Shown here: positions 34,499 to 43,621 of the stretch, one piece after another | Position numbering within the stretch: the first letter of the stretch is position 1 | Layout: each line of letters opens with the position of its first letter | From: Virgibacillus sp. MSJ-26 | GTDB taxonomy: Bacteria; Bacillota; Bacilli; Bacillales; Amphibacillaceae | DNA length: 64,000 nucleotides | Reading direction: 5' to 3' | Assembly (NCBI RefSeq): GCF_018918075.1 | Contig: NZ_JAHLPW010000001.1 | Span: 86,881-150,880, forward strand | Notes under the pieces: model-generated | The model's input: only the letters and a program-made list of their open reading frames with translations | Told to the model about the DNA's origin: nothing | Database searches by the model: none | Translations under genes and position numbers: made by a program

Positions 34499-36199
34499 AT
34501 GAGAAGTCTAAGACGGTCACGTACACTGTGGTTGCTAGCATTAAGTATGCTGCTTATTCTAGGTGCGTGTTCGGATGATGATGGGGAAGCGAAAGATGAT
34601 GACGGGGAAGATGACGAAAAGGTTGAAGTATACAATCCTGATCCCGACCCAGATGCAACACAAATATCAACTTACAATGAAGAACGATTAAATGACCAAG
34701 CAGACATAGAAGAAGATTTGATGGAAGAATATGAACAAGGAAACTACACATATGAAGAACCGTTTATTAAAGTAGATCCATACGATACGTCACCATTAAG
34801 CGCTCTCATCATGTTTGAAACAGACGAACCGATGCAAGTTAGGGTGACAACAGGAATAGACGAGGGCGAGGAAGAAATTGTCAAGCTTTGGGACGAACCA
34901 AACACCTCGCACGAAATTCCAGTACTAGGTCTCTATCCAGGTGAAGAAAATACGGTTAAAATTGAAGTCATCGATGAAGATAATCAAGCGGAAGAAGCGG
35001 AAGTTGTCATTGAAACAGATCCACTTCCAGATGATTTTCTTGATACAGAACTCGTTAAAGCCGAGCCAGATAAAATGGAAAACGGTTTAACCTTCATCGT
35101 CCCAACAAGTGGATACTTATACGCAGTCGATGATCAAGCAGATGTTCGTTGGTATTCGTCATTACGTAGTCGACTTATCTTCACGCGACTGAGTAATGGA
35201 AACTTTGTTCAAACAACGAGAGCAGACGATGCCGATCAATATAATGAATTATTAGAGCTAGATATGTTAGGTAAAATCTACAACGCCTACAATATTGAAG
35301 TAGAAGGTTATGATGAAGAAAAGGATAATCTAGTACATCATGAAGTGATCGAAGTACCAAGCGGAAACTTACTAGCAACAACACATGAAACAAACTCCGA
35401 TTATGAAGAAGATCATATGCATGAAATTGACCGTGATACCGGAATCACGACACAGGAAATTAACTTGCGTGACGCCATGCCAGAAGACGCACCGGACGAC
35501 TATGATGGAAAAAATGCCGAAGATGGCGACTGGATTCACCAAAATGCCATTTTCTATGACGAGAGCGACAACAGTATTTTAATTTCAGGTCGAAGCCAAG
35601 ACATTATTATGAAACTCAGCTACCCTGAAGGAGAAGTTCAATGGATTTTAGGAGCTGACGAAGAATGGCCAGAGGAATTTGAACAATATGTACTCGAGCC
35701 TCAAGGTGACGTGAAATTCCCGGCCGGACAACACGCCATGAAAATTGTTGATAATCCAGAATATCAAGACAACCCAGAAATGAAAGATATCATCCTTTTC
35801 GACAACAACGAAGTCTTCACACGAGGCGATCGTGATGTGAGCAAGGATTACAGCCAAGCCATCCGCTATCTCGTGAATGAAGAAGACATGACCGTTGAAG
35901 AAACGTGGTCATATGGTAAAGACCGCGGCGAAGAGTTCTTCTCACATATTATTGGTAACGTTCAATATTTGTACGATAGGGATAATATTATCTTGAACTC
36001 GGGCGCAACAGATGACCCTGATTCGCCTACCGGTGTGACCGGGAGAGTGGTTGAAGTCGATACCTCTGACGATCCAGAAGTTTATTACGAACTCGCCATC
36101 CGAGGAAAAGATGAAGACGCCGTAAAGTATACGTATCGCACATGGCGCTTTCCGTTATATCCAGACATTGGTTGGGATTATAGTTTAAAAGAAGAATAA
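34499..36199 (+). CDS. Arylsulfate sulfotransferase-like lipoprotein
   Basis: The 566-residue product has lipobox ILGAC (Cys25), an acidic linker, an Ig-like N-terminal domain and a beta-propeller of the arylsulfotransferase (ASST) family. NGLTFIVPTSGYLYAVDDQ, HHEVIEVPSGNLLATTHETN and EDGDWIHQNAIFYDES are propeller blades, the last holding a conserved Trp-x-His. FPAGQHAMKIVDN gives another histidine. E. coli AssT moves sulfate between phenols. Whether this one is catalytic is unproven, but anchoring at the outer face is clear. GGGAGG precedes ATG 34499. Confidence 0.85.
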   Translation: MRSLRRSRTLWLLALSMLLILGACSDDDGEAKDDDGEDDEKVEVYNPDPDPDATQISTYNEERLNDQADIEEDLMEEYEQGNYTYEEPFIKVDPYDTSPLSALIMFETDEPMQVRVTTGIDEGEEEIVKLWDEPNTSHEIPVLGLYPGEENTVKIEVIDEDNQAEEAEVVIETDPLPDDFLDTELVKAEPDKMENGLTFIVPTSGYLYAVDDQADVRWYSSLRSRLIFTRLSNGNFVQTTRADDADQYNELLELDMLGKIYNAYNIEVEGYDEEKDNLVHHEVIEVPSGNLLATTHETNSDYEEDHMHEIDRDTGITTQEINLRDAMPEDAPDDYDGKNAEDGDWIHQNAIFYDESDNSILISGRSQDIIMKLSYPEGEVQWILGADEEWPEEFEQYVLEPQGDVKFPAGQHAMKIVDNPEYQDNPEMKDIILFDNNEVFTRGDRDVSKDYSQAIRYLVNEEDMTVEETWSYGKDRGEEFFSHIIGNVQYLYDRDNIILNSGATDDPDSPTGVTGRVVEVDTSDDPEVYYELAIRGKDEDAVKYTYRTWRFPLYPDIGWDYSLKEE

Positions 36200-36235
36200 T
36201 TGCACATCAAAAGCACTGTAATCCTTAAAATATAA

Positions 36236-36345
36236 TCACATAACGCTACGGAAAAATACTTCACTATTCGTGGGTTAGGAAGAATTGTAGTTCGTTCTTC
36301 TTTGCCAATGAGCCTCCGAATGCTATCACAACAAGGTTCACCAAT
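36236..36345 (+). repeat. Intergenic repeat family, degenerate copy 3
   Basis: CGCTACGGAAAAATACTTCA, TTCGTGGGTTAG and CCAATGAGCCTCCGAATG correspond to the left part of copies 1 and 2, with many changes. Like copy 1 it is followed by a TCCGAACA hairpin. Confidence 0.4.
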
Positions 36346-36413
36346 GGCTTATCTCCCACTTGAATATTCGTAGCTGTCCTTTAGCTAAATTGAATAATGC
36401 TATATAAAAAATA

Positions 36414-36466
36414 GTCCGAACAAAGTCGAAGTCTTATAATCACTTTGATTAATGTTCGGATTTTAT
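36414..36466 (+). terminator. Hairpin with T-rich tail downstream of the sulfotransferase
   Basis: TCCGAACA (36415-36422) pairs with TGTTCGGA (36453-36460), with an inner AAAGT-ACTTT pair, then TTTTATTT. It is similar to the hairpin at 19403-19460, and both follow copies of the same repeat family. Confidence 0.65.
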
Positions 36467-36728
36467 TTGCATTAATACACGCCTCCACTAAATCTCCTAT
36501 CTAAAGGAAAAGCAGTTTACCGTTGTTGAAAAGGAGGATGAAGATAATTAATTTAATGAAATGACGACCTAAAGGGTCTTCCGCTCGAGTTGAGGTTGCA
36601 GCTGCGAGACCTGAAACTTCACTTTTTAATTTACATCTAAAACAATAGTTCTAAATTGAAAATCAATATGTAATAGATTGCAAACCTACCTATTGAAACT
36701 AAATTTAATAATTTACTCCACTGAAAAA

Positions 36729-36756
36729 TTGACAAATTCTGAATAAATGATATATT
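36729..36756 (+). promoter_or_regulatory. Strong promoter of a short transcript before the TRAP operon
   Basis: Perfect TTGACA (36729-36734), a 16-base spacer and TATATT (36751-36756). It points at a transcript starting near 36763. Confidence 0.7.
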
Positions 36757-36762
36757 ATAAAC

Positions 36763-36932
36763 ATTAATAATTAATAACGCTTTCATTTATATGTAAAGTG
36801 AAGATTTAATTAAACCAACTTAAGAAATAAGTTCTGTAAAGTCTGTAAAAGCTTCTAACCGAAGATAAACGCAGATAGCAGCCAGTTCAAAAGACTTGAA
36901 AGATTTATGGTCTATTTGAGTTGGCTTTTTTT
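36763..36932 (+). ncRNA. Candidate small RNA or attenuated leader of about 170 bases
   Basis: Between the promoter above and a clear terminator no ORF with a ribosome site exists. The terminator stem is AGCCA/TGGCT with TTCAAAAGAC/GTCTATTTGAG inside, ending in TTTTTTT at 36926-36932. A second small hairpin AACTT-AAGAAAT-AAGTT lies midway. It is either an independent small RNA or a leader whose terminator controls read-through into the TAXI-TRAP operon 208 bases downstream. No known riboswitch class was recognised. Confidence 0.5.
36772..36785. promoter_or_regulatory. Near-consensus CcpA (cre) site
   Basis: The minus strand reads TGAAAGCGTTATTA, which matches the cre pattern TGNAARCGNWWWCA at all but one position. 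It lies just after the predicted start of the 170-base transcript, a repressing position. Confidence 0.45.
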
Positions 36933-37140
36933 ATAATGAAAAGGCTTTAAAAGAGAATGATTAGTAAAATTACTTTGTCATTGCTTTTGTATTCAGTATC
37001 CTTAAAGTCAATAAACGGGAGGTGTAACATATCATTTAAACATTTAAATACGATACCGACATCCTAAATTCTATTTTAAGTGTAATTAAGGTATTTAATA
37101 GTTAATCACATAAAACAATTAAAAAAGAGGAGGAGAAATA

Positions 37141-38148
37141 ATGAAAAGACTGATTTCAATTTTGGGGTTATTGTTTCTATTCGCTATGACTTTGAGTGCC
37201 TGTGGTGAAGAAAGTGTTGAGGGTGAAAGTGATGGCGATGTAGATACAGATAATATTGATGACGCCTTGGACGGTGAATTTATTACCATTCTTACCGGTG
37301 GATCTTCAGGTGTATATTATCCATTAGGAGGTGCACTGGCTAAAATATATCAAGACTTAGGAGCTAATGCGAATAGTCAATCCACTGCAGCGTCTGCAGC
37401 TAATATAACAACACTTGAACAAGGTAAAGCAGAAATAGCTTTTTCTATGGGGGATGCTGCATCAGATGCTGATGAAGGAATTGGAAGCTTTGAAGAACAA
37501 GGAAAGCAAGAAAACGTTCGAGCTATTGCCTCCCTCTATCCAAATTATTTGCAAATCGTTGCTACAGAAAAATCAGGTATTGAAACGGTTGACGATTTAG
37601 CAGGAAAAAGCGTTGCTGTTGGTGCCCCTGCCTCTGGAACTGAAATTAGTGCTCAGCGTGTCTTAGAGGCATATGGCATGTCGTATGATGATATTAATGA
37701 AGATTTTCTGTCTTTCTCTGAAGGTGTTGAAGGGATACAAAATGGTAATATTGACGCGGTTGTAATATCTTCTGGAATGCCAAATGCAGGTGTATTGGAG
37801 CTTCAGACAACAGAAGATATTGTTATTGTAGAAATTGAAGAAGAAAAAATATTAGAAATGCAGGAAAATTATCCTGTTTATTTCCCGACAACGGTACCAC
37901 AGGATATATATGATTTAGATGAAGATGTGACGACAATTGCTGTTAATAACGTTTTATTAACACATAAAGACGTTTCAGATGAAGTCGTCTATGCTATGAC
38001 AAAAGCGGTGTTTGATAATATTGAGCAGTTGAAGGAATCGCATAATGCTGCTAAGGATATTTCAATTGAAGAGGCGTTAGACAATCTACCAATGCCATTG
38101 CATCCGGGGGCAGAAACATATTTCGACGAGCAAGAGGCATCTGAGTAA
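37141..38148 (+). CDS. TAXI-family TRAP transporter solute-binding lipoprotein
   Basis: The 335-residue product has lipobox TLSAC (Cys21) and an acidic linker, then the TAXI start FITILTGGSSGVYYPLGGAL and typical TQSTAASAANITTLEQGKAE-like and SLYPNYLQIVATEKSGI segments. It captures a solute, often a dicarboxylate or amino acid such as glutamate, at the cell surface for the fused TRAP permease encoded two genes later. GAGGAGG precedes ATG 37141. Confidence 0.93.
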   Translation: MKRLISILGLLFLFAMTLSACGEESVEGESDGDVDTDNIDDALDGEFITILTGGSSGVYYPLGGALAKIYQDLGANANSQSTAASAANITTLEQGKAEIAFSMGDAASDADEGIGSFEEQGKQENVRAIASLYPNYLQIVATEKSGIETVDDLAGKSVAVGAPASGTEISAQRVLEAYGMSYDDINEDFLSFSEGVEGIQNGNIDAVVISSGMPNAGVLELQTTEDIVIVEIEEEKILEMQENYPVYFPTTVPQDIYDLDEDVTTIAVNNVLLTHKDVSDEVVYAMTKAVFDNIEQLKESHNAAKDISIEEALDNLPMPLHPGAETYFDEQEASE

Positions 38149-38177
38149 ATTTTAAAAATAATAATGTGGTGTATCAC

Positions 38178-38684
38178 ATGCTAAGAAAAGTAATTTTGTT
38201 TTGCACACTATTGTTCCTAGGAACTGGAATCATCATGATTCCAGTTCAATCTGGTATTTTACTAACAAATGAGAAGAAAGACCACGTTAACTTTATTCCA
38301 TTTGATAGAGAGGTTATAACAATCGGGTGGAGACATTCCGTTGAACTTACACCGTGGAAAGAAACATTCGAAATTAATTCAGACGGAAACTTTTCTTTTT
38401 TATCCACTATCTATCAATCTTATGGAGCAGGAACCCCTGATACTGAAGGAACGGTAGAGCTTCTTTCGGATGGATTTATTCAAGTCACCGACATAGAGCG
38501 GACAATTCCATATTATTCGCTTTATTATATACCGATATCAGAATACTATTTAGAGATTGATTCAAAAAAATACTATTTATCACAATTAGTTCCGGACTAC
38601 ACGAACGTTCAGATACATTATAAAAAGTTAAAACTGTATGAATGGCTATGGCGGAGTATTATGGAAATGTTTAAGGAGGGATAG
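38178..38684 (+). CDS. DUF1850 protein of the TAXI-TRAP operon
   Basis: The start is ATG 38178 (a GTG at 38166 is also possible). The roughly 168-residue product has one N-terminal membrane helix and an extracellular domain with the DUF1850 features: WRHSVELTPWKETFEI (the conserved HSVE), then SYGAGTPD. DUF1850 genes commonly stand between TAXI receptors and TRAP permeases. It is probably an accessory membrane subunit of unknown function. Its stop is followed four bases later by the permease start. Confidence 0.85.
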   Translation: MLRKVILFCTLLFLGTGIIMIPVQSGILLTNEKKDHVNFIPFDREVITIGWRHSVELTPWKETFEINSDGNFSFLSTIYQSYGAGTPDTEGTVELLSDGFIQVTDIERTIPYYSLYYIPISEYYLEIDSKKYYLSQLVPDYTNVQIHYKKLKLYEWLWRSIMEMFKEG

Positions 38685-38687
38685 GGC

Positions 38688-40655
38688 ATGCATGATACAG
38701 AAACGAATATTGATAAACTAACGGAAGATGAAAAACGAAAAATGGTTGAAAAATACGATTCAGAATCAAGATTTCGAGATTTGAATATACCATGGATGGT
38801 AAGGCTAGTTACAATAGTATCTGTTGGTTTAGCTCTTTTTCACTTGATTACTTCTTTCACTGGGCCTTTAGTTACGTTACAACATCGGGCTCTTCACACA
38901 GGGGTAATTTTGATTCTTGTTTTTTTATTGTATCCATCCCGTAAAAACGCACCTCAACAACGGGCGTCTTTGATAGACTTTTTACTAGCTATCTTGTCTT
39001 TAGCAACCATTATATATATATTTATTGATTACATGGGCATTGTTAATAGAGCTGGGCTGCCTAATCAAAATGATATCCTCTTCAGTTTACTAATGGTAAT
39101 TCTCGTCCTTGAAGGTGGACGGCGTGTTGTTGGAAATGGATTGACTGTTCTTTGTGCTTTATTCTTGCTATATGCTTATTTTGGGCCCCATCTCCCTAGA
39201 ATCATTGCACATCGTGGTTATCAAATTGATGATATTGTAACTTATATGTACCTCACTACAGAAGGAATATTCGGAACTGCAATTGGAGTTTCAGCGACTT
39301 ATATCTTTCTATTTGTTCTATTTGGAGCGTTTTTAAATCGAACAGGAATGGGTCAGCTATTTAATGATTCGGCAATGGCCATTTCAGGTCATACATCAGG
39401 TGGTCCCGCAAAAGTTGCTGTGATATCAAGTGGATTTCTTGGCTCAATCAATGGATCTGCCATTGCGAATGTGGTGACAACAGGATCTTTTACAATCCCA
39501 TTGATGAAAAGGACGGGGTATTCTAAAAACTTTTCAGGAGCGGTAGAAGCCGCTGCTTCTGTTGGAGGGCAGATATTACCACCAGTTATGGGAGCTACAG
39601 CATTTATCATGGCAGAGACCTTAGGGATGCCTTATGCACAAATAGCTCTCGCCGCTATTATACCAGGTATTTTATATTACTTAGGAGTTCTTACGGTTGT
39701 TCATTTACGAGCTAAAAGGCGTGGTTTAAGAGGATTGAACCGAAGTGAACTTCCAAGTATAAAAAATGTGATGAAAGAACGTGGTCATCTACTTATTCCA
39801 CTTGTCATTCTTATTTATATGCTATTTGGAGGGTATACCCCCATTTATGCTGCTGCGTGGGCAATCATTTCAACTGTTGTTATTTCCATGTTAAGAAAAA
39901 CAACACGAATGAATTTTAAAGGATTAATACAGGCGCTGGAAGATGGGACAAGAAGTGCATTGGGCGTCGGAATGGCTTGTGCAATGGTCGGAATTATAGT
40001 TGGTGTGGCGTCATTAACGGGCTTTGGATTAAAAATGACCTCAGCTATTTTATTTTTAGGTAATGATGTATTACTTTTTACGTTATTCTTTACAATGATT
40101 GCATCAATAATCTTAGGGATGGGTCTTCCTTCTATACCAACATATATTATTACATCGTCGATGGCAGCTCCAGCTTTAGTACAATTTGGCGTTGAACCGT
40201 TTGTATCCCATATGTTTGTTTTCTATTTCGGTATTTTAGCTAATTTAACCCCACCTGTAGCTTTAGCTGCATTTGCAGGAGCAGGCATCTCTGGTGGTGA
40301 ACCAAATCGAACTGGATTTATTTCACTTAAACTGGCAGTAGCAGGTATTCTTGTTCCATATATTTTCGTCTATTCACCTGAATTGCTTATGCAAGGTACG
40401 AACGTGGCGAACATTATTTGGATAACGATTACAGCTGCAATTGGAATTATTGCATTAGGTGCAGCTATAGAAGGATACTTAATAGAGCATATAAATTTGA
40501 TTGTACGATTATTTGCTGCTGCAGGAGCGATAACATTGGTTATTCCAGGCGTATGGACAGATTTAATTGGATTTAGTTTATTGATGATTGTCATTATTAC
40601 ACAATTGTTTAGCAGGAAAGAAAAAAATCTATCACCGACAACTATTGCAAAATAA
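38688..40655 (+). CDS. TRAP transporter fused permease (4TM + 12TM)
   Basis: The 655-residue membrane protein joins the small DctQ-like part (helices in the first 150 residues) to the large DctM-like part, as is usual with TAXI receptors. GHTSGGPAKVAVISSGFLGS and NGSAIANVVTTGSFTIPLMK form the first half of the transport core, MGLPSIPTYIITSSMAAPAL the second. Uptake is driven by a sodium or proton gradient. AAGGAGGG precedes ATG 38688. Confidence 0.94.
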   Translation: MHDTETNIDKLTEDEKRKMVEKYDSESRFRDLNIPWMVRLVTIVSVGLALFHLITSFTGPLVTLQHRALHTGVILILVFLLYPSRKNAPQQRASLIDFLLAILSLATIIYIFIDYMGIVNRAGLPNQNDILFSLLMVILVLEGGRRVVGNGLTVLCALFLLYAYFGPHLPRIIAHRGYQIDDIVTYMYLTTEGIFGTAIGVSATYIFLFVLFGAFLNRTGMGQLFNDSAMAISGHTSGGPAKVAVISSGFLGSINGSAIANVVTTGSFTIPLMKRTGYSKNFSGAVEAAASVGGQILPPVMGATAFIMAETLGMPYAQIALAAIIPGILYYLGVLTVVHLRAKRRGLRGLNRSELPSIKNVMKERGHLLIPLVILIYMLFGGYTPIYAAAWAIISTVVISMLRKTTRMNFKGLIQALEDGTRSALGVGMACAMVGIIVGVASLTGFGLKMTSAILFLGNDVLLFTLFFTMIASIILGMGLPSIPTYIITSSMAAPALVQFGVEPFVSHMFVFYFGILANLTPPVALAAFAGAGISGGEPNRTGFISLKLAVAGILVPYIFVYSPELLMQGTNVANIIWITITAAIGIIALGAAIEGYLIEHINLIVRLFAAAGAITLVIPGVWTDLIGFSLLMIVIITQLFSRKEKNLSPTTIAK

Positions 40656-40706
40656 AGTCCATTCTTCTTTATTACTTAATAGATATTTACGTGAAAGGTG
40701 TTCATG

Positions 40707-42161
40707 ATGAGGAATAATATAAGTAGACAGAATAGCTGGAATCCTTTGAATGACAAAGAGAACTTCCGAAAGATTAGTAGTACTTTAATAGCAATTTCTA
40801 TCTTTTTATTGCTGTTTTTTGGATTACCAGATACATTTGCTCACTCTGCTAGATTAATGACTGCTATTGTTTGCTTTGGAGTAACGTTATGGGCACTTGA
40901 ACCGATTCCAATGGGATCGACAGCATTATTAATCCTCATCATGATGTTGCTATTTAAGTTAGCCGATACAGAAGTTGTCTTTAGTGGTTTTGCATCACCT
41001 GCCACCCACCTTGTCATTGGGGGAATGATGATAGCTAGAGCAGTGAATGAAACAACTCTGATTAAAAGAATCAGTTACTTTATTTTAAAGAAGTGGGGAG
41101 GAAAAGCTAATGGATTGCTGGGCAGTTTAATACTAGTACAGCAACTCCAAGCTTTTTTTATACCTTCAACAGCAGTTCGTTCAACGTTGATATTACCGAT
41201 TACTTCTATGATCATAGAAACAGTCGGAGCGAAACCCGGGAGTAATTTACGTAAATTGATCATGCTAGGTGTTGCATTTGGTGGAAACATAAGTGGGACT
41301 GCAATTATGACTGCAGCTGTTGGAAATATATTAACGGTGGAACTCCTATATCGTTTTGCTGATATTAAGATAACTTATTTTCAATGGTTTCTTTACACAT
41401 TTCCCTTATGGGTCGTTCTCATTCCTTCTATTTGGATGCTATTACTTAAGCTGTATCCATTGCCAAAAGAAGAGCAATCTTTTCCAATGGTAAAAAAAGA
41501 AATGGAATTAAAGTTGGATAATTTAGGTTCGATGAATAAACGAGAGTGGCAATGTTTAATTACTTTGCTCGTTATTGTAGGGCTATGGATGAGTGAACCT
41601 CTTCATGGGATGCATCCTAGTATTCCTGCCTTGTTAGGGGCTGCTGTTATGACATTGCCCGGATTAGGCTGTGCCGAGTGGAAAAATGTCGTCAAAATAA
41701 ACTTTAATACCATTTTATTATTAAGTGTCACATTGTCTATGGGTTATGTTTTGATGGATACGGGGGCTGTGAAAATTATCAGTACGTATTTAAGTGTTGA
41801 TTGGCTATTGTCAATGGTGAAAAATCCATTATTTGCCGCAATTTTTATAATTATACTGGCACAAATATTCCATAAAATGATATCTAATGTATCTGCGGCT
41901 GTGGTTACCTTGATTCCGATTACAATTAGCGTTGCATCAAACGCAGGTGTTGATCCGCTCGGGATGGCATTTACAGCAGGCGTAACAAGTCTCTATGGAT
42001 TCATGCTTGTTGTTGAAACGATGCCAAATTTAGTCGTTCATAGTACAGGTTTGATTGCACAACGAGACTTTTTGAAGCCAGGATTCTATGCAACATTGGT
42101 AACTATGGCTGGAACAACTATCATTGCAGCAACATGGTGGAGGTTTGTCGGATTAATATAA
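40707..42161 (+). CDS. DASS/SLC13-family sodium:anion symporter
   Basis: The start is ATG 40707 (ATG 40704 and GTG 40698 are alternatives around the AAAGGTG site). The roughly 484-residue membrane protein has the paired transport loops of the divalent anion symporters: FIPSTAVRSTLILPI and MISNVSAAVVTLIPITISVA, with ALEPIPMGSTALLILI near the start. Likely substrates are C4-dicarboxylates or related anions. It lies 51 bases after the TRAP permease, so both uptake systems may share a transcript. Confidence 0.88.
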   Translation: MRNNISRQNSWNPLNDKENFRKISSTLIAISIFLLLFFGLPDTFAHSARLMTAIVCFGVTLWALEPIPMGSTALLILIMMLLFKLADTEVVFSGFASPATHLVIGGMMIARAVNETTLIKRISYFILKKWGGKANGLLGSLILVQQLQAFFIPSTAVRSTLILPITSMIIETVGAKPGSNLRKLIMLGVAFGGNISGTAIMTAAVGNILTVELLYRFADIKITYFQWFLYTFPLWVVLIPSIWMLLLKLYPLPKEEQSFPMVKKEMELKLDNLGSMNKREWQCLITLLVIVGLWMSEPLHGMHPSIPALLGAAVMTLPGLGCAEWKNVVKINFNTILLLSVTLSMGYVLMDTGAVKIISTYLSVDWLLSMVKNPLFAAIFIIILAQIFHKMISNVSAAVVTLIPITISVASNAGVDPLGMAFTAGVTSLYGFMLVVETMPNLVVHSTGLIAQRDFLKPGFYATLVTMAGTTIIAATWWRFVGLI

Positions 42162-42228
42162 TAATTGACTAATTTCCCCCTTCTGAGAACAAACGAAAAT
42201 AACATTAATATCTCTATTTCTCTGCTAT

Positions 42229-42906
42229 TTAAATACTATCAATCTCCGCCCGTGTCACACCGGGGATTTTTTGTATTCTATTGTAATGAATAAAGAGCTC
42301 TTCTGCTCCCTGGTTTATCGTGCATCTTGCTTCGATTTTATGCCCATCAACATGACCCTTTAATTTAATATCTTTTACGTCGATTACTAAATCTCGAATT
42401 TCTTTAGCTACTTGGGTTAAATCAGAATTATCTCTAACGAACACATGCAATCTGACTTCTTGCTCTCTTAATGCATGAGGGCCAATTTTTTGTACGATAA
42501 AAGGTAAAATTACAACCGTAATAGAAACGAGAACAACGGCGATGCCGACCTCATAAAAATAGCCTGCTCCGATGGCAATCCCAAATCCTGATGCTGCCCA
42601 AACGATGGCAGCGGTGGTCAGTCCTGATATCACGTCATTGCTACGTCTAAGAATAACACCTGCACCGAGAAAACCTACGCCACTAATGATTTGAGCAGCG
42701 AGGCGCATTGGGTCTGCACGTATAAAAGATTCACCGTTATGTGTTTCAAATGCGGCTTCTATAGATACAATTGTTAGTAAACAGCTTGCTATAGATATGA
42801 CGACACACGTTTTCAGCCCTAACGGCTTATGCTTTGCTTCTCTTTCAATACCTAAAATTAATCCAACTAAAGCGGCTAAGGCTAGTTTTATTAACACGAG
42901 TTGCAT
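42229..42906 (-). CDS. MgtC/SapB-family membrane protein
   Basis: ATG 42906 follows AAAGGAGGC; the frame is open further upstream without a signal. The 225-residue product starts with the MgtC membrane domain: ALVGLILGIEREAKHKPLGLKT, DPMRLAAQIISGVGFLGAGV and GLTTAAIVWAASGFGIAIG. A C-terminal ACT-like domain of about 75 residues follows. MgtC proteins are linked to growth at low magnesium and to control of ATP synthase in some pathogens. An attenuator-like leader precedes this gene. Confidence 0.92.
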   Translation of the reverse strand: MQLVLIKLALAALVGLILGIEREAKHKPLGLKTCVVISIASCLLTIVSIEAAFETHNGESFIRADPMRLAAQIISGVGFLGAGVILRRSNDVISGLTTAAIVWAASGFGIAIGAGYFYEVGIAVVLVSITVVILPFIVQKIGPHALREQEVRLHVFVRDNSDLTQVAKEIRDLVIDVKDIKLKGHVDGHKIEARCTINQGAEELFIHYNRIQKIPGVTRAEIDSI

Positions 42907-43025
42907 TATGCTCTGCCTCCTTTTTACGGATTTGCTAGCTATTAAACGATAAACATACATGAAAAATTGAAGTGGGAGGAGAAATCTTTCAATCGGACCC
43001 CACTAAATAAATCTATTCACTTTAC

Positions 43026-43067
43026 AAATAAAAATAACCATAGCACTCCCTATGAATGCAATGGCTT
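43026..43067 (-). terminator. Attenuator-like hairpin upstream of mgtC
   Basis: On the minus strand GCCATTGCA...TGCTATGGT forms an interrupted stem (43037-43045 with 43057-43066), followed by TATTTTTATTT. It lies between the mgtC promoter and start codon, so it can only act as a conditional terminator of the mgtC leader. Confidence 0.55.
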
Positions 43068-43113
43068 CTCTTATTTGACCAGAAATTTAAATTTTCAAAC
43101 AAGGATTAATTCT

Positions 43114-43142
43114 ATCGTATTCTAAAGTTGAATACCAGTCAA
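43114..43142 (-). promoter_or_regulatory. Promoter of mgtC
   Basis: On the minus strand TTGACT (43142-43137), a 17-base spacer and TACGAT (43119-43114). The implied 5' leader is about 200 bases long. Confidence 0.6.
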
Positions 43143-43304
43143 GGAAACATGTTTGAGAAAGAAGAATAATTGTCACAAAAAGGATTGAAAATTATTTTAA
43201 ATGCAAACGAATTATGGTAGACTATAATTAATTCGTTTAATAAGGGTATCTCGCTCGTTTTAAAATCAAAGATTGTCTATCAATCTATTTTTTTTAGAAA
43301 TATA

Positions 43305-43334
43305 TTGACAACGCTTACATTAATTGCTTATTAT
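43305..43334 (+). promoter_or_regulatory. Promoter with overlapping cre site for the glycerophosphodiester operon
   Basis: TTGACA (43305-43310) with TATTAT (43329-43334, spacer 18). TGACAACGCTTACA (43306-43319) fits the cre pattern TGWNANCGNTNWCA at every fixed position and overlaps the -35 box, so CcpA would block the promoter when preferred sugars are present. Confidence 0.75.
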
Positions 43335-43544
43335 TAGATGAGTTTATAGTGTTGCATAAAGAAGGGAGATCCGCAAAAAAAGTAGCCTTAATACAGAGGT
43401 GATTTTCTTGTGGATTATTTTAGTTGAAATAAACTCTATGAAAATATGATATTTTTACAATTATTTTACGTGGCGTTAAAACTTGCTCAACAGCTATTTG
43501 CTATAGTTTCTCTTGAAAGATGGCAATTACATAAAGGGGTTGAT

Positions 43545-43619
43545 ATGTCGGATAACACTTTAGACCACGTACATAATACAAATCATTTTCAAAATGAAGT
43601 TAATAAAGGGGTGTTTTAA
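43545..43619 (+). CDS. 24-residue leader peptide upstream of the ABC permease genes
   Basis: ATG 43545 follows AAAGGGG at a spacing of five bases and the frame ends with TAA at 43617-43619, two bases before the permease TTG. The product, MSDNTLDHVHNTNHFQNEVN plus KGVF, has four His/Asn-rich residue clusters and no hydrophobic part. The end of this frame contains the ribosome site of the permease, so it could couple translation. A second mini-frame of 13 codons (43408-43449) lies upstream after GAGGTG. Both may be chance. Confidence 0.45.
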   Translation: MSDNTLDHVHNTNHFQNEVNKGVF

Positions 43620-43621
43620 CC

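Noticed and set aside
42907..43142. M-box magnesium riboswitch before mgtC
   Set aside because: The conserved M-box segments I can recall are not found; only an attenuator-like hairpin is supported.
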